A DNA stretch of 64,000 nt from an uncultured Arenicella sp. (GTDB lineage: Bacteria > Pseudomonadota > Gammaproteobacteria > Arenicellales > Arenicellaceae): positions 16,072 to 80,071 of the forward strand of contig CANMNN010000021.1 in assembly GCA_947499305.1 (NCBI GenBank), written 5' to 3'. Of the stretch, positions 28,259 to 34,298 are shown one piece after another. A model generated the notes under the pieces. The model did no database searches. It saw nothing but the letters and a program-made list of their open reading frames with translations, and was not told the DNA's origin. The position numbers and the translations under genes are program-made. Numbering within the stretch: the first letter of the stretch is position 1; each line of letters opens with the position of its first letter.

Positions 28259-28416
28259 ACGCCCTCCAATTGGTTGAGTACGGGTTCATCATCAAGGTGC
28301 AGAGAACATTTATAGCACCTTATGCTCATCAACAGCTTAGCATACAAGTTTGGCTCGCGTAATTTACATAGTAGTGACCCCCAATCTACAAAGCGAGTTC
28401 ATGACTCAGACGAGCA

Positions 28417-28448
28417 AAAAGGGCTCGATCGACTGATCGAGCCCTTTT
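28417..28448. terminator. Bidirectional rho-independent terminator closing the RNA-repair operon
   Basis: Perfect 14-bp stem AAAAGGGCTCGATC/GATCGAGCCCTTTT with a GACT loop. A and T tracts flank both sides so it can act both ways. It lies 40 bp after the 69-aa gene on the minus strand. Confidence 0.92.
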
Positions 28449-28487
28449 GTAAATAAAACGAAAATAACGTTGTCTAAAGCATTTGAT

Positions 28488-28697
28488 TCAGTCTTCGTTG
28501 AGTTTGAGCGAGCGTTCAAACTCCAGCTCTTCTCGCCAGTCTTCGAGTTGTGCTTCTAGTGCATACCTTGCATTTCGTCGCTGGTTGGTTTTACTAGGCT
28601 CGTGTGCGCCCCCTTTTTTTAACAAAGGAGAACGCGCAACTGGATTTCTCGGCACTTGGGTCGTAACACCCGAGCTCGAAATTATGCGGCGCGGCAT
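28488..28697 (-). CDS. Small charged protein, last gene of the RNA-repair operon
   Basis: A 69-residue protein with a basic N-terminal half (MPRRIISSSG... LLKKGG... NQRRNARY) and an acidic helical end (AQLEDWREELEFERSLKLNED). I consider it real because a very strong Shine-Dalgarno, AAAGGAGG, lies seven bases before its ATG, because it overlaps the 327-aa gene by 16 bp in a way that suggests translational coupling, and because a strong terminator follows. Basic-then-acidic charge splitting is seen in small RNA-binding or adaptor proteins. Not recognised otherwise. Confidence 0.7.
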   Translation of the reverse strand: MPRRIISSSGVTTQVPRNPVARSPLLKKGGAHEPSKTNQRRNARYALEAQLEDWREELEFERSLKLNED

Positions 28698-29665
28698 AGT
28701 CGGCCTCCTTTACAAGAGTCTTCTGTAGATCTACGAAGCTCGTTCATCGACAACTGATAAAAATCGATTTCAGGTTGTTTACGAATCAGCTTTTGATAAC
28801 AACGCGTTTGCAATAAAAACTCTGGTGCCGCATACGTTTGCTTGAAGGCAAATTTCTTGGGCAGATCAGAATAGAGCGACCTCGGCGCATGCCATGTTTT
28901 ACTCATTTTCTTAACTTGCCAACCTGACTTTGCTGTATGTATAAAAATACGCTCAATACCGAGTTCTTTATGAATGAATTCGATAGTCGCGCACAACAAA
29001 GCTTCGGACCATAGTTTTAGATAGGGCTCAAACCATTTAACATATTTAAGCCTATCTGCGCACCTCTCACAGCCACAACGCTTGTATCGCTTGGTCATCG
29101 AGATGACTTTTCGAGCAGCATCACTCTGCACTTCTTCGATCAAAGCTTCATTGGTATCAAAATCCAAATCAATTCTCGACCATGCTAAGGTTTCTCGATA
29201 GCTCGGCTGATTGATCTCAGTTTGTACTGGGTGGCTTGACCATACGCCATTCAAACTTGAGCGGTTGCTTGGGTCAATCCAACGCTTGAATTGCTGCTGA
29301 TGTTGCGATGGCAAGTTCAATTGCAACACTAAGTTCTCGCCTCCTCGAGAGGTTTGATACCAATCTCGTTCACCTCCACCTCCCCAACGGCTGACGCTCA
29401 GTAGATAAGGTTGGGAAGGCTCATGCCAACTTGCTTCAAGTGCACTTCTATCAAGCACACCATTGCCACTATGAGCAACAATTGGTTTAACGCTCTTATG
29501 TTCAAGCAATCGTTTAAAACGAGTTTGTTTTAAGTTGTGAAGACCTACTTGATTTGGTATCAACATCGATAATATCCGTGATGCATAAGCACCCGAAAAA
29601 TATCGGTAATGTGTTTTCCCGTTGGGTAAGCAGGCGATCACTTCATCTAATAATTGTGATTTCAT
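28682..29665 (-). CDS. Unknown 327-residue protein of the RNA-repair operon
   Basis: Not matched to a named family. Visible marks: a Gly/Arg-rich patch SRWGGGGERDW near 92-102; EEVQSD at 177-182; a compact CGCERC at 197-202 that could bind zinc; LWSEALLCATIEFIHKELG at 218-236; and SLYSDLPKKFAF at 263-274. The order 'EVQSD ... W..ALL.A...... GI..I ... Y..LPKKF' recalls a domain that I know from phage and plasmid polyvalent proteins with an 'EIQSD' motif, an inference only. AAGGA precedes the ATG. It follows rtcB on the same strand after 144 bp that hold an 18-bp hairpin, and overlaps the 69-aa gene. Confidence 0.7.
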   Translation of the reverse strand: MKSQLLDEVIACLPNGKTHYRYFSGAYASRILSMLIPNQVGLHNLKQTRFKRLLEHKSVKPIVAHSGNGVLDRSALEASWHEPSQPYLLSVSRWGGGGERDWYQTSRGGENLVLQLNLPSQHQQQFKRWIDPSNRSSLNGVWSSHPVQTEINQPSYRETLAWSRIDLDFDTNEALIEEVQSDAARKVISMTKRYKRCGCERCADRLKYVKWFEPYLKLWSEALLCATIEFIHKELGIERIFIHTAKSGWQVKKMSKTWHAPRSLYSDLPKKFAFKQTYAAPEFLLQTRCYQKLIRKQPEIDFYQLSMNELRRSTEDSCKGGRLCRAA

Positions 29666-29678
29666 TTTTTTCCTTTTT

Positions 29679-29693
29679 GCCTGCTTGGCAGGC
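29679..29693 (-). promoter_or_regulatory. Hairpin next to the ribosome binding site of the 327-aa gene
   Basis: Perfect 6-bp stem GCCTGC/GCAGGC with a 3-base loop on the minus strand, directly before the AAAAAGGA ribosome binding site. It may affect translation or mRNA stability. Confidence 0.45.
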
Positions 29694-29757
29694 TGTCTAA
29701 ATTGGTTTTGGTTTCATTTAGTTTTTGTGATTCATTTTCATTGCGTTTCTACTGGTG

Positions 29758-29797
29758 AAATTCTTCCCCGCTTTGCTGGCAAAGCGGGGAAGAATTT
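29758..29797. repeat. Perfect 18-bp hairpin between rtcB and the 327-aa gene
   Basis: AAATTCTTCCCCGCTTTG at 29758-29775 is the exact inverse complement of 29780-29797, with a 4-base loop. On the minus strand no T-run follows beyond the stem, so it is not a classical terminator; a processing site, an mRNA-stabilising stem or a partial terminator are the options. Confidence 0.8.
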
Positions 29798-29809
29798 TAG
29801 ATCTCAGAC

Positions 29810-31006
29810 TTAGCCTTTAATGCAAACCACTTGTTTGAGGGTATGCACTATCTCTACTAAATCATCTTGGTTCTTCATGACTTTATCGATGTCTTTGTAC
29901 GCCGCAGGAATCTCGTCAACGACCGACTTATCAATACGGCACTCGACTCCTTGGGTTTGCTGCTCGAGATCTTCAATATCAAAAAGTTTCTTAGCTTTGC
30001 TACGGCTCATCACCCGACCCGCTCCATGAGAGCAAGAACAAAACGAACTGTCATTACCAAGGCCTCGAACAATGAACGATTTAGCCCCCATGCTGCCTGG
30101 AATAATACCTAGCTCACCTTCTTGAGCTCGAATCGCTCCCTTTCGCGTAACAAATACTTGCTCGCCAAAATGAAACTCCTCAGACACATAATTGTGATGG
30201 CAGTTAATCGCCTCTTTAGTAACTTTGAAGTTAGGTAAACGCTTTTTCAAAACGTTCAGCACTTTCTTCATCATCTCCCGACGGTTTACCATCGCGTAGT
30301 CTTGCGCCCACTCAACAGCTTCGATGTAGTCGTCAAAGTGTGCGGTACCTTCACTGAAATAGGCCAAGTCACGGTCTGGTAAATTCATTTGAATTTTCTC
30401 CATATCTCGACGCGCCATTTCAATAAAGTACTGACCAATTGCATTGCCAACTCCTCGACTTCCTGAATGCAGCATTACCCATACATCATCGTTTTCATCC
30501 AAACAAAGTTCGATAAAGTGATTTCCGCCACCTAGAGTCGCCAATTGACGAACCCAAGTTTGATAAGGCTTCTTCTGTTTACTCACCAGCTTTGGATGCT
30601 TCTCCCAAATACGAGATAAACCATTAGATAGAGACCGCACAGTCGAATCGGGCACAGCATCGTACTTGTGCATATTAAAACCAACTGGCACGTCTTTTTC
30701 GATCGCGCTTCGTAAACCTCGTAAGTTGTCAGGCAACTGATCAGCTTTCAAACTCAAGCGAATAGCGTTCATACCGCACCCGATATCAACACCGACCGCC
30801 GCCGGGATAATTGCGCCTTTGGTTGGTATTACTGAACCAACGGTGGCACCTATCCCACAATGCACATCAGGCATTGCCGCGATGTGCGAATGAATAAACG
30901 GCATGTGCGACATGTTCACCAACTGCTGATAAGCACTCGGCTCGATGTCGTCGGTGTATATTTTCACCGGCACTCGACCTTTATTTATTGTTGTTAAAAT
31001 GGGCAT
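29810..31006 (-). CDS. rtcB: RtcB-family RNA ligase
   Basis: A 398-residue enzyme that joins RNA 2',3'-cyclic phosphate or 3'-phosphate ends to 5'-OH ends using GTP and Mn2+. The metal and guanylate residues are present: His49 (MPDVHCG), Asp74 and Cys77 (VGVDIGCG), His163 (GGGNHF), His180 (LHSGSRG), His270/271 (INCHHNY) and the guanylylated-type His327 (CSHGAGR). AGGAGGGG lies before the ATG, a very strong ribosome binding site. It follows the slipin gene by 86 bp. No rtcA cyclase and no rtcR activator are in the window, so it is a slipin-linked rather than an enterobacterial rtcRBA arrangement. Confidence 0.96.
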   Translation of the reverse strand: MPILTTINKGRVPVKIYTDDIEPSAYQQLVNMSHMPFIHSHIAAMPDVHCGIGATVGSVIPTKGAIIPAAVGVDIGCGMNAIRLSLKADQLPDNLRGLRSAIEKDVPVGFNMHKYDAVPDSTVRSLSNGLSRIWEKHPKLVSKQKKPYQTWVRQLATLGGGNHFIELCLDENDDVWVMLHSGSRGVGNAIGQYFIEMARRDMEKIQMNLPDRDLAYFSEGTAHFDDYIEAVEWAQDYAMVNRREMMKKVLNVLKKRLPNFKVTKEAINCHHNYVSEEFHFGEQVFVTRKGAIRAQEGELGIIPGSMGAKSFIVRGLGNDSSFCSCSHGAGRVMSRSKAKKLFDIEDLEQQTQGVECRIDKSVVDEIPAAYKDIDKVMKNQDDLVEIVHTLKQVVCIKG

Positions 31007-31092
31007 GATGCCCCTCCTGTTTATTATAAAAAGTAGACTTCCACTTTCCTTAGAAACCCTTGTTCTTAGCTAAAGCGAAAACCTACTTTGAA

Positions 31093-32232
31093 CTAGCTCA
31101 ACCTCACGGTATCTTTTAGCAAACCCTCTAAGCCATCGTAGACATTCAGCTTCTCAACTTTCTCGACGACTTTTTCCAGCGTCTCCATCTCTTTCAAACG
31201 GAGTAAGGTTGGATTGGCTTCCATCAACTTAGCGGTGTTAAGCAGTGATCTTGTCGCTGCGGTTTCCTCACGGCGTTTAATCACGTTGGCTTGTGCGGCT
31301 TTTTCAGTTGCGACCACATGGTTCAAAATTTCTTTCATTTCGCCTGGCAAAATGATGTCTTTAATGCCAACCGTCGCAAGCTTGATACCAAGCTCAGCCA
31401 TTTGCTTTACAACTCCACGGAACACTTCGCTGTTTAGCGCTTCCTTGTCGGCCAATAAGGCGTCTAAGGTTTTGGTTCCTACCGCTTCACGTAAGGCAAA
31501 TTGCAATTGACGGTACAAATGTGCTTCGTAGTCGTTTAGCTCTAAACGTGCATGTACCGCGTCAGTTAACTGAAAGCCCGCTGACAAATTAATACGCAAG
31601 CTCACCTTGTCACGAGTCAAAATTTCTTGACCCTGAACTTCTAAGCTACGCAATCGTAAGTCAACATGCTCAACCTTAATCGAACGATTGACACGCCAAA
31701 AAGCGTGTAAACCGGCCGTTAACGTTTCGACCATTACGCCATCAACAAATAGCAAACCTATATGTTTAGTGGCAACTTCAGCAGCAGATACCACCTCGTT
31801 TAAGCCTTGAACACCTGTTCGTCGCGCAACTAAATTCGTTAGCGCCTTTTCAACTTTCAACTCTGCACCTGCATCGATACGTTTGATTTCCAGCTGATCG
31901 GCGTCTTTCCAAAACACTGCACGTTCACCGCCTTTGATTACCTCGCGAAGTGCGCCGCGCTGAAACACCAAGGCAACCTCGTTTTCACTTAAATCAATAA
32001 CAGTGAAATACTTGTCTTTAAGCTTTGTATTTGAATCCGACTTTGATTCCACTAATGTCAGCACATCGAAGCTCGTAACACGCGCTAAACGGGTGTTGAT
32101 TAACTCCACAGTTTCGCCGAACGAGAACCACTTATGAACACCTGGCTCTAGCAAGCGTACAACTTGTTTGTCCTTGAGGACTAAGCCGCGTTCATGCTGA
32201 GCGATGATTACTTTTGAATAGAATAATTTCAT
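31093..32232 (-). CDS. Slipin (SPFH/band-7 family) protein
   Basis: A 379-residue protein from ATG 32232, which has AGAGGAA upstream; the frame extends 29 codons further but that part is basic and lacks a site, so I reject it. The SPFH core covers about 125-330, with KVSLRINLSAGFQLTD and LATVGIKDIILPGEMKEILN, followed by a coiled-coil end (AATRSLLNTAKLMEANPTLL). A clear N-terminal membrane helix is lacking, unlike stomatins, so peripheral binding is likely. Slipin genes recur beside rtcB in bacterial RNA-repair operons; the function is unproven. First protein gene of the main operon after the tRNA-like region. Confidence 0.92.
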   Translation of the reverse strand: MKLFYSKVIIAQHERGLVLKDKQVVRLLEPGVHKWFSFGETVELINTRLARVTSFDVLTLVESKSDSNTKLKDKYFTVIDLSENEVALVFQRGALREVIKGGERAVFWKDADQLEIKRIDAGAELKVEKALTNLVARRTGVQGLNEVVSAAEVATKHIGLLFVDGVMVETLTAGLHAFWRVNRSIKVEHVDLRLRSLEVQGQEILTRDKVSLRINLSAGFQLTDAVHARLELNDYEAHLYRQLQFALREAVGTKTLDALLADKEALNSEVFRGVVKQMAELGIKLATVGIKDIILPGEMKEILNHVVATEKAAQANVIKRREETAATRSLLNTAKLMEANPTLLRLKEMETLEKVVEKVEKLNVYDGLEGLLKDTVRLS

Positions 32233-32317
32233 CTTTGTTTCCTCTTCTCTTTTTCTTCTTATGCGTTTTTTGTTAACAAAACGTATTTTCTCTAATTTTG
32301 TATAAAATTTTCGCAGC

Positions 32318-32544
32318 AAGCCCCCACGACTAAGGGGCGGGCAATGTGTTTAGACCAAGTCGGTCGCCTGCATTTGGTTTGTTCAACATGCCTGTTAATT
32401 CTCTGCATCGTGCAATATCAAACCATTTACAATCGAGCGAATTGGCGGCAACGCATTGCGCAGGCCACTGAGTCGCTTGCTGCGCCTGAACCTTATGATT
32501 GTCCCTAAAGACCGTCACTCGTTCCAAACACGGCGTGGGGGCTT
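32318..32544 (-). ncRNA. Candidate structured RNA segment closed by an 11-bp inverted repeat
   Basis: AAGCCCCCACG (32318-32328) and its exact inverse complement CGTGGGGGCTT (32534-32544) enclose 205 bases between the tRNA-like pair and slipin. On the minus strand further helices can form inside: GCGCAG/CTGCGC, GGTTTG/CAAACC and GACC/GGTC. The whole could be an RNA domain of the operon transcript. It does not resemble tmRNA, RNase P RNA, 6S or SRP RNA. A 65-codon ORF lies almost exactly inside it, so a protein-coding reading is the rival explanation. Confidence 0.4.
32330..32527 (-). CDS. Possible small protein inside the inverted-repeat segment
   Basis: A 65-codon frame opening with TTG (or GTG three codons later). 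Its second half, CKWFDIARCRELTGMLNKPNAGDRLGLN, looks protein-like, with two cysteines before (C25, C33) and one inside. There is no clear Shine-Dalgarno, and the frame sits between the arms of an inverted repeat, so the sequence may be constrained as RNA rather than protein. I cannot decide between the two. Confidence 0.35.
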   Translation of the reverse strand: MERVTVFRDNHKVQAQQATQWPAQCVAANSLDCKWFDIARCRELTGMLNKPNAGDRLGLNTLPAP

Positions 32545-32595
32545 CCCACTTTCAAAAGCGCTTTCGCGCATACAGCCAACGTTTCAGGTTGGTAA

Positions 32596-32667
32596 GTTAT
32601 GGACGGGATTCGAACCCGCTACCGACAAGTTATGAGCTTGCTGCTCTACCCAATGAGCTACCAAATG
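32596..32667 (-). tRNA. tRNA-Met-like gene (CAT anticodon) with a broken acceptor stem
   Basis: On the minus strand the D arm (GCTC/GAGC), anticodon arm (GCAAG-CTCATAA-CTTGT, anticodon CAT), 5-base variable loop and T arm (GCGGG-TTCGAAT-CCCGT) are all well formed. The acceptor stem is not: only 4 of 7 pairs form (C1:C72, A2:A71 and T4:T69 clash) and no CCA follows at the expected place. Its first two bases overlap the encoded CCA of the upstream Lys-like gene. It is therefore a tRNA-like RNA or a decayed tRNA rather than an ordinary elongator or initiator. Same strand and direction as slipin-rtcB. Confidence 0.75.
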
Positions 32668-32738
32668 GAGAAATAGAAAGGATTTGAACCTTTGCCCTCA
32701 GGATAAAATCCTGCGCTCTACCACTGAGCTACAATTTC
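32666..32738 (-). tRNA. tRNA-Lys-like gene (TTT anticodon) with a shortened anticodon arm
   Basis: On the minus strand: acceptor GAAATTG/CTATTTC (6 of 7 pairs, T6:T67 clash), encoded CCA after a T discriminator, D arm GCTC/GAGC, T arm AAAGG-TTCAAAT-CCTTT. The anticodon arm is only 15 bases long (CAGGA-TTTTA-TCCTG), so it folds as 5 bp with a 5-base loop. Read as a 7-base loop it would show TTT (Lys), but with a G:A clash at the stem base and no base 26. D loop is 7 bases. It directly precedes the Met-like gene. Confidence 0.75.
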
Positions 32739-32778
32739 GGTTGGCGTTGGATCTCTTGATTCTCTGAGGCATACCTAG

Positions 32779-32818
32779 GCTGAATTCAGCAGGCACCAGG
32801 CTGGCATTCAGAACCAGC
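32779..32818 (-). other. Two hairpins upstream of the tRNA-like pair
   Basis: A 12-base perfect palindrome GCTGAATTCAGC (32779-32790) and a hairpin GCTGG-N9-CCAGC (32800-32818) whose loop, TTCTGAATG, resembles a T loop with an inserted base. I could not extend either into a full tRNA. They may belong to the 5' leader of the tRNA-like transcript. Confidence 0.35.
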
Positions 32819-32910
32819 GTTCGTTACAGGCAATCAAACTATCGCAACTCTTTACTCCGTTAATATCTTTACGATGAAAGTCCTTTTGATTTATGACGAG
32901 TTCTCGCCAC

Positions 32911-32948
32911 AAAAAAAAGACCCCGGAGGCGGAGGCCAACCGAGGTCT
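32911..32948 (-). terminator. Strong rho-independent terminator between leader ORF and tRNA-like genes
   Basis: On the minus strand AGACCTCGG pairs with CCGGGGTCT (9 bp, one G:T) around a 13-base loop, followed by eight T. It would stop most transcripts from the promoter at 33188-33215 before they reach the tRNA-like genes, so it either ends a short RNA or acts as an attenuator. Confidence 0.85.
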
Positions 32949-32978
32949 GCGCAGCGTATTTAACACTGGGCTTTTCCT

Positions 32979-33002
32979 AGAAGGCCGCCTTCGCAGCCTT
33001 CT
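32979..33002 (-). other. 10-bp hairpin before the terminator
   Basis: AGAAGGCTGC and GCGGCCTTCT pair fully (one G:T) around a GAAG loop on the minus strand, just after the 54-codon ORF. No T-run follows. Together with the terminator at 32911 it gives the short transcript two strong stems. Confidence 0.6.
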
Positions 33003-33014
33003 CAAAACGAGAGA

Positions 33015-33179
33015 CTACGAGTCTATAAAAATATTCCCCATTGCTATTTGGCTTGACGAGCCATAAGCAACGCGCAGTGCGCCAGTCATTTCTGGGCATG
33101 CGTTTTCCGCACTCAGGCAGTTCGCAATGAACTGGGCAACGAGTGTTGAAGGGTTAAATTGTGTGTTTTGATATTTCAT
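33015..33179 (-). CDS. Possible 54-residue leader peptide
   Basis: ATG at 33179, stop at 33015. The sequence begins MKYQNTQFNPSTLVAQFIAN and has two cysteines (C21, C28). It sits almost on the predicted transcription start of the promoter at 33188-33215, so it would be leaderless if translated; there is no Shine-Dalgarno. No run of regulatory codons is visible. It may equally be part of a short non-coding RNA that ends at the terminator at 32911. Confidence 0.35.
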   Translation of the reverse strand: MKYQNTQFNPSTLVAQFIANCLSAENACPEMTGALRVAYGSSSQIAMGNIFIDS

Positions 33180-33187
33180 GGCGGCGC

Positions 33188-33215
33188 ACTATACGCACAA
33201 AATTAGTTGCGTCAA
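33188..33215 (-). promoter_or_regulatory. Sigma70 promoter of stable-RNA type
   Basis: On the minus strand: TTGACG (33210-33215), 16-bp spacer, TATAGT (33188-33193). An A/T-rich stretch precedes the -35 box, and a GC-rich discriminator GCGCCGCC follows the -10 box, the combination seen at rRNA and tRNA promoters under stringent control. Transcription should start near 33181 and run toward the tRNA-like genes, slipin and rtcB. Confidence 0.65.
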
Positions 33216-33418
33216 CAACTTTTTTACAACTGTCATTAATTTTTCAATGACTGCATACTCAAACTTGTAACGCTTCGAAACACCGAATAGTGTTCGAACT
33301 ATGGCGCAGTAAAATCCCGTTAACTGCAGTTAGAATAGGGCTTTAGAGGGTATTTGATGAAATGACTAAACGATCAATTGAGCGTTCGAAAATCACCCTA
33401 ATTTAGGTCTAAACCAAG

Positions 33419-34282
33419 ATGCAAAATTTTTATTTACTAGGCTTACAAATTCCAACAATTTTAGTCGTTGTCTCGATAATTTTAGTGTGGCATCGGCATG
33501 CACTTGTTTGGAAAATTGCTTATTTTGCAACAGTGGCAGTCGCTTTAATAGGCAACTCAATCACCTACTCAGCTATTCTTTGTGCGCTTCTCATTATCGC
33601 ATTAGCTCTCGTCTATCAGCGCCAAAATTCTCTTAGTTTAGTCGCGCTAATTGTGCTGTTAAGTGTTGGAGTAGCCTTAAGTCTTCATGCTGTTCCTGGC
33701 TTCAATAATCATGAGTTTGCAAATGCACTGCAGCTAAATCAGGCTTCTGCTGAATTTGATATTTGGTTCAATTATGACAAATCGATGTTTGGTATTTTGG
33801 TTCTTGGACTACTGTTTCACGACCAATTAATCCGATCATGGAGCGAGATAAAACGAGTTGCCTTACTATTAGCGTTGCCGATATTGATTGGCATACCTGT
33901 GATCTATTTGTTTGCACTGTCACTGGGCTATTCACGCTTTGACGTCACACTGTCTGCAGTTTTTTGGCCTTGGGTATTAAAGAATTTGTTTTTTACTGTG
34001 CTTGCTGAAGAAATATTATTCAGAGGCCTAATTCAAGCAGAAATCGCGAAGCGAGTTCAACATAAATTCGGTGCGGAAATCGCCGTGGTACTCGCGGGGA
34101 TGTTGTTTGGCCTCGCGCATTTCGCGGGCGGGCTGGAGTACGTTATATTAGCGACAGTTGCGGGAATCTTATACGGTTATACATACAAGATTACAGGCCG
34201 AATTGAAGCGCCAATCATCACTCATTTGCTTCTAAATTCTGCGCATTTCATTTTCTTCGCCTACCCCTATTCAATCGGCTAA
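33419..34282 (+). CDS. CPBP-family intramembrane metalloprotease
   Basis: A 287-residue membrane protein with about eight helices. The CPBP (CAAX protease/Rce1-like) motifs are EEILFRGLIQ near residue 195, FGLAHFAGG near 230 and HLLLNSAHF near the end, supplying the Glu and His residues of the active site. Bacterial members process peptides or confer bacteriocin self-immunity; nothing here tells which. It starts 16 bp before the MFS gene on the same strand, so they are one operon. The 5' region is shared divergently with the RNA-repair promoter. Confidence 0.9.
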   Translation: MQNFYLLGLQIPTILVVVSIILVWHRHALVWKIAYFATVAVALIGNSITYSAILCALLIIALALVYQRQNSLSLVALIVLLSVGVALSLHAVPGFNNHEFANALQLNQASAEFDIWFNYDKSMFGILVLGLLFHDQLIRSWSEIKRVALLLALPILIGIPVIYLFALSLGYSRFDVTLSAVFWPWVLKNLFFTVLAEEILFRGLIQAEIAKRVQHKFGAEIAVVLAGMLFGLAHFAGGLEYVILATVAGILYGYTYKITGRIEAPIITHLLLNSAHFIFFAYPYSIG

Positions 34283-34298
34283 TTAATCAGTAAACCCT

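Noticed and set aside
29758..29797. Simple terminator after rtcB
   Set aside because: The stem is perfect but no T-run follows it on the minus strand, and the downstream genes have good ribosome sites, so it is kept as a hairpin of unknown role.
32233..32319. N-terminal extension of slipin by 29 codons
   Set aside because: It has no ribosome binding site, is basic and atypical, and a good site precedes ATG 32232.
32800..32818. Third tRNA upstream of the Lys-like gene
   Set aside because: One hairpin looks like a T arm with an extra base, but no D or anticodon arm or acceptor stem can be drawn around it.
32808..33005. 65-codon minus-strand ORF across the terminator
   Set aside because: It runs through the hairpin and terminator and its Arg-rich content follows from the stem sequences.
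32741..33215. Sigma54 promoter for the RNA-repair genes, as in rtcRBA operons
   Set aside because: No TGGC-N8-TTGC element with the right GG-GC spacing was found on the minus strand; the nearest candidate is three bases too long, and no rtcR gene is present.
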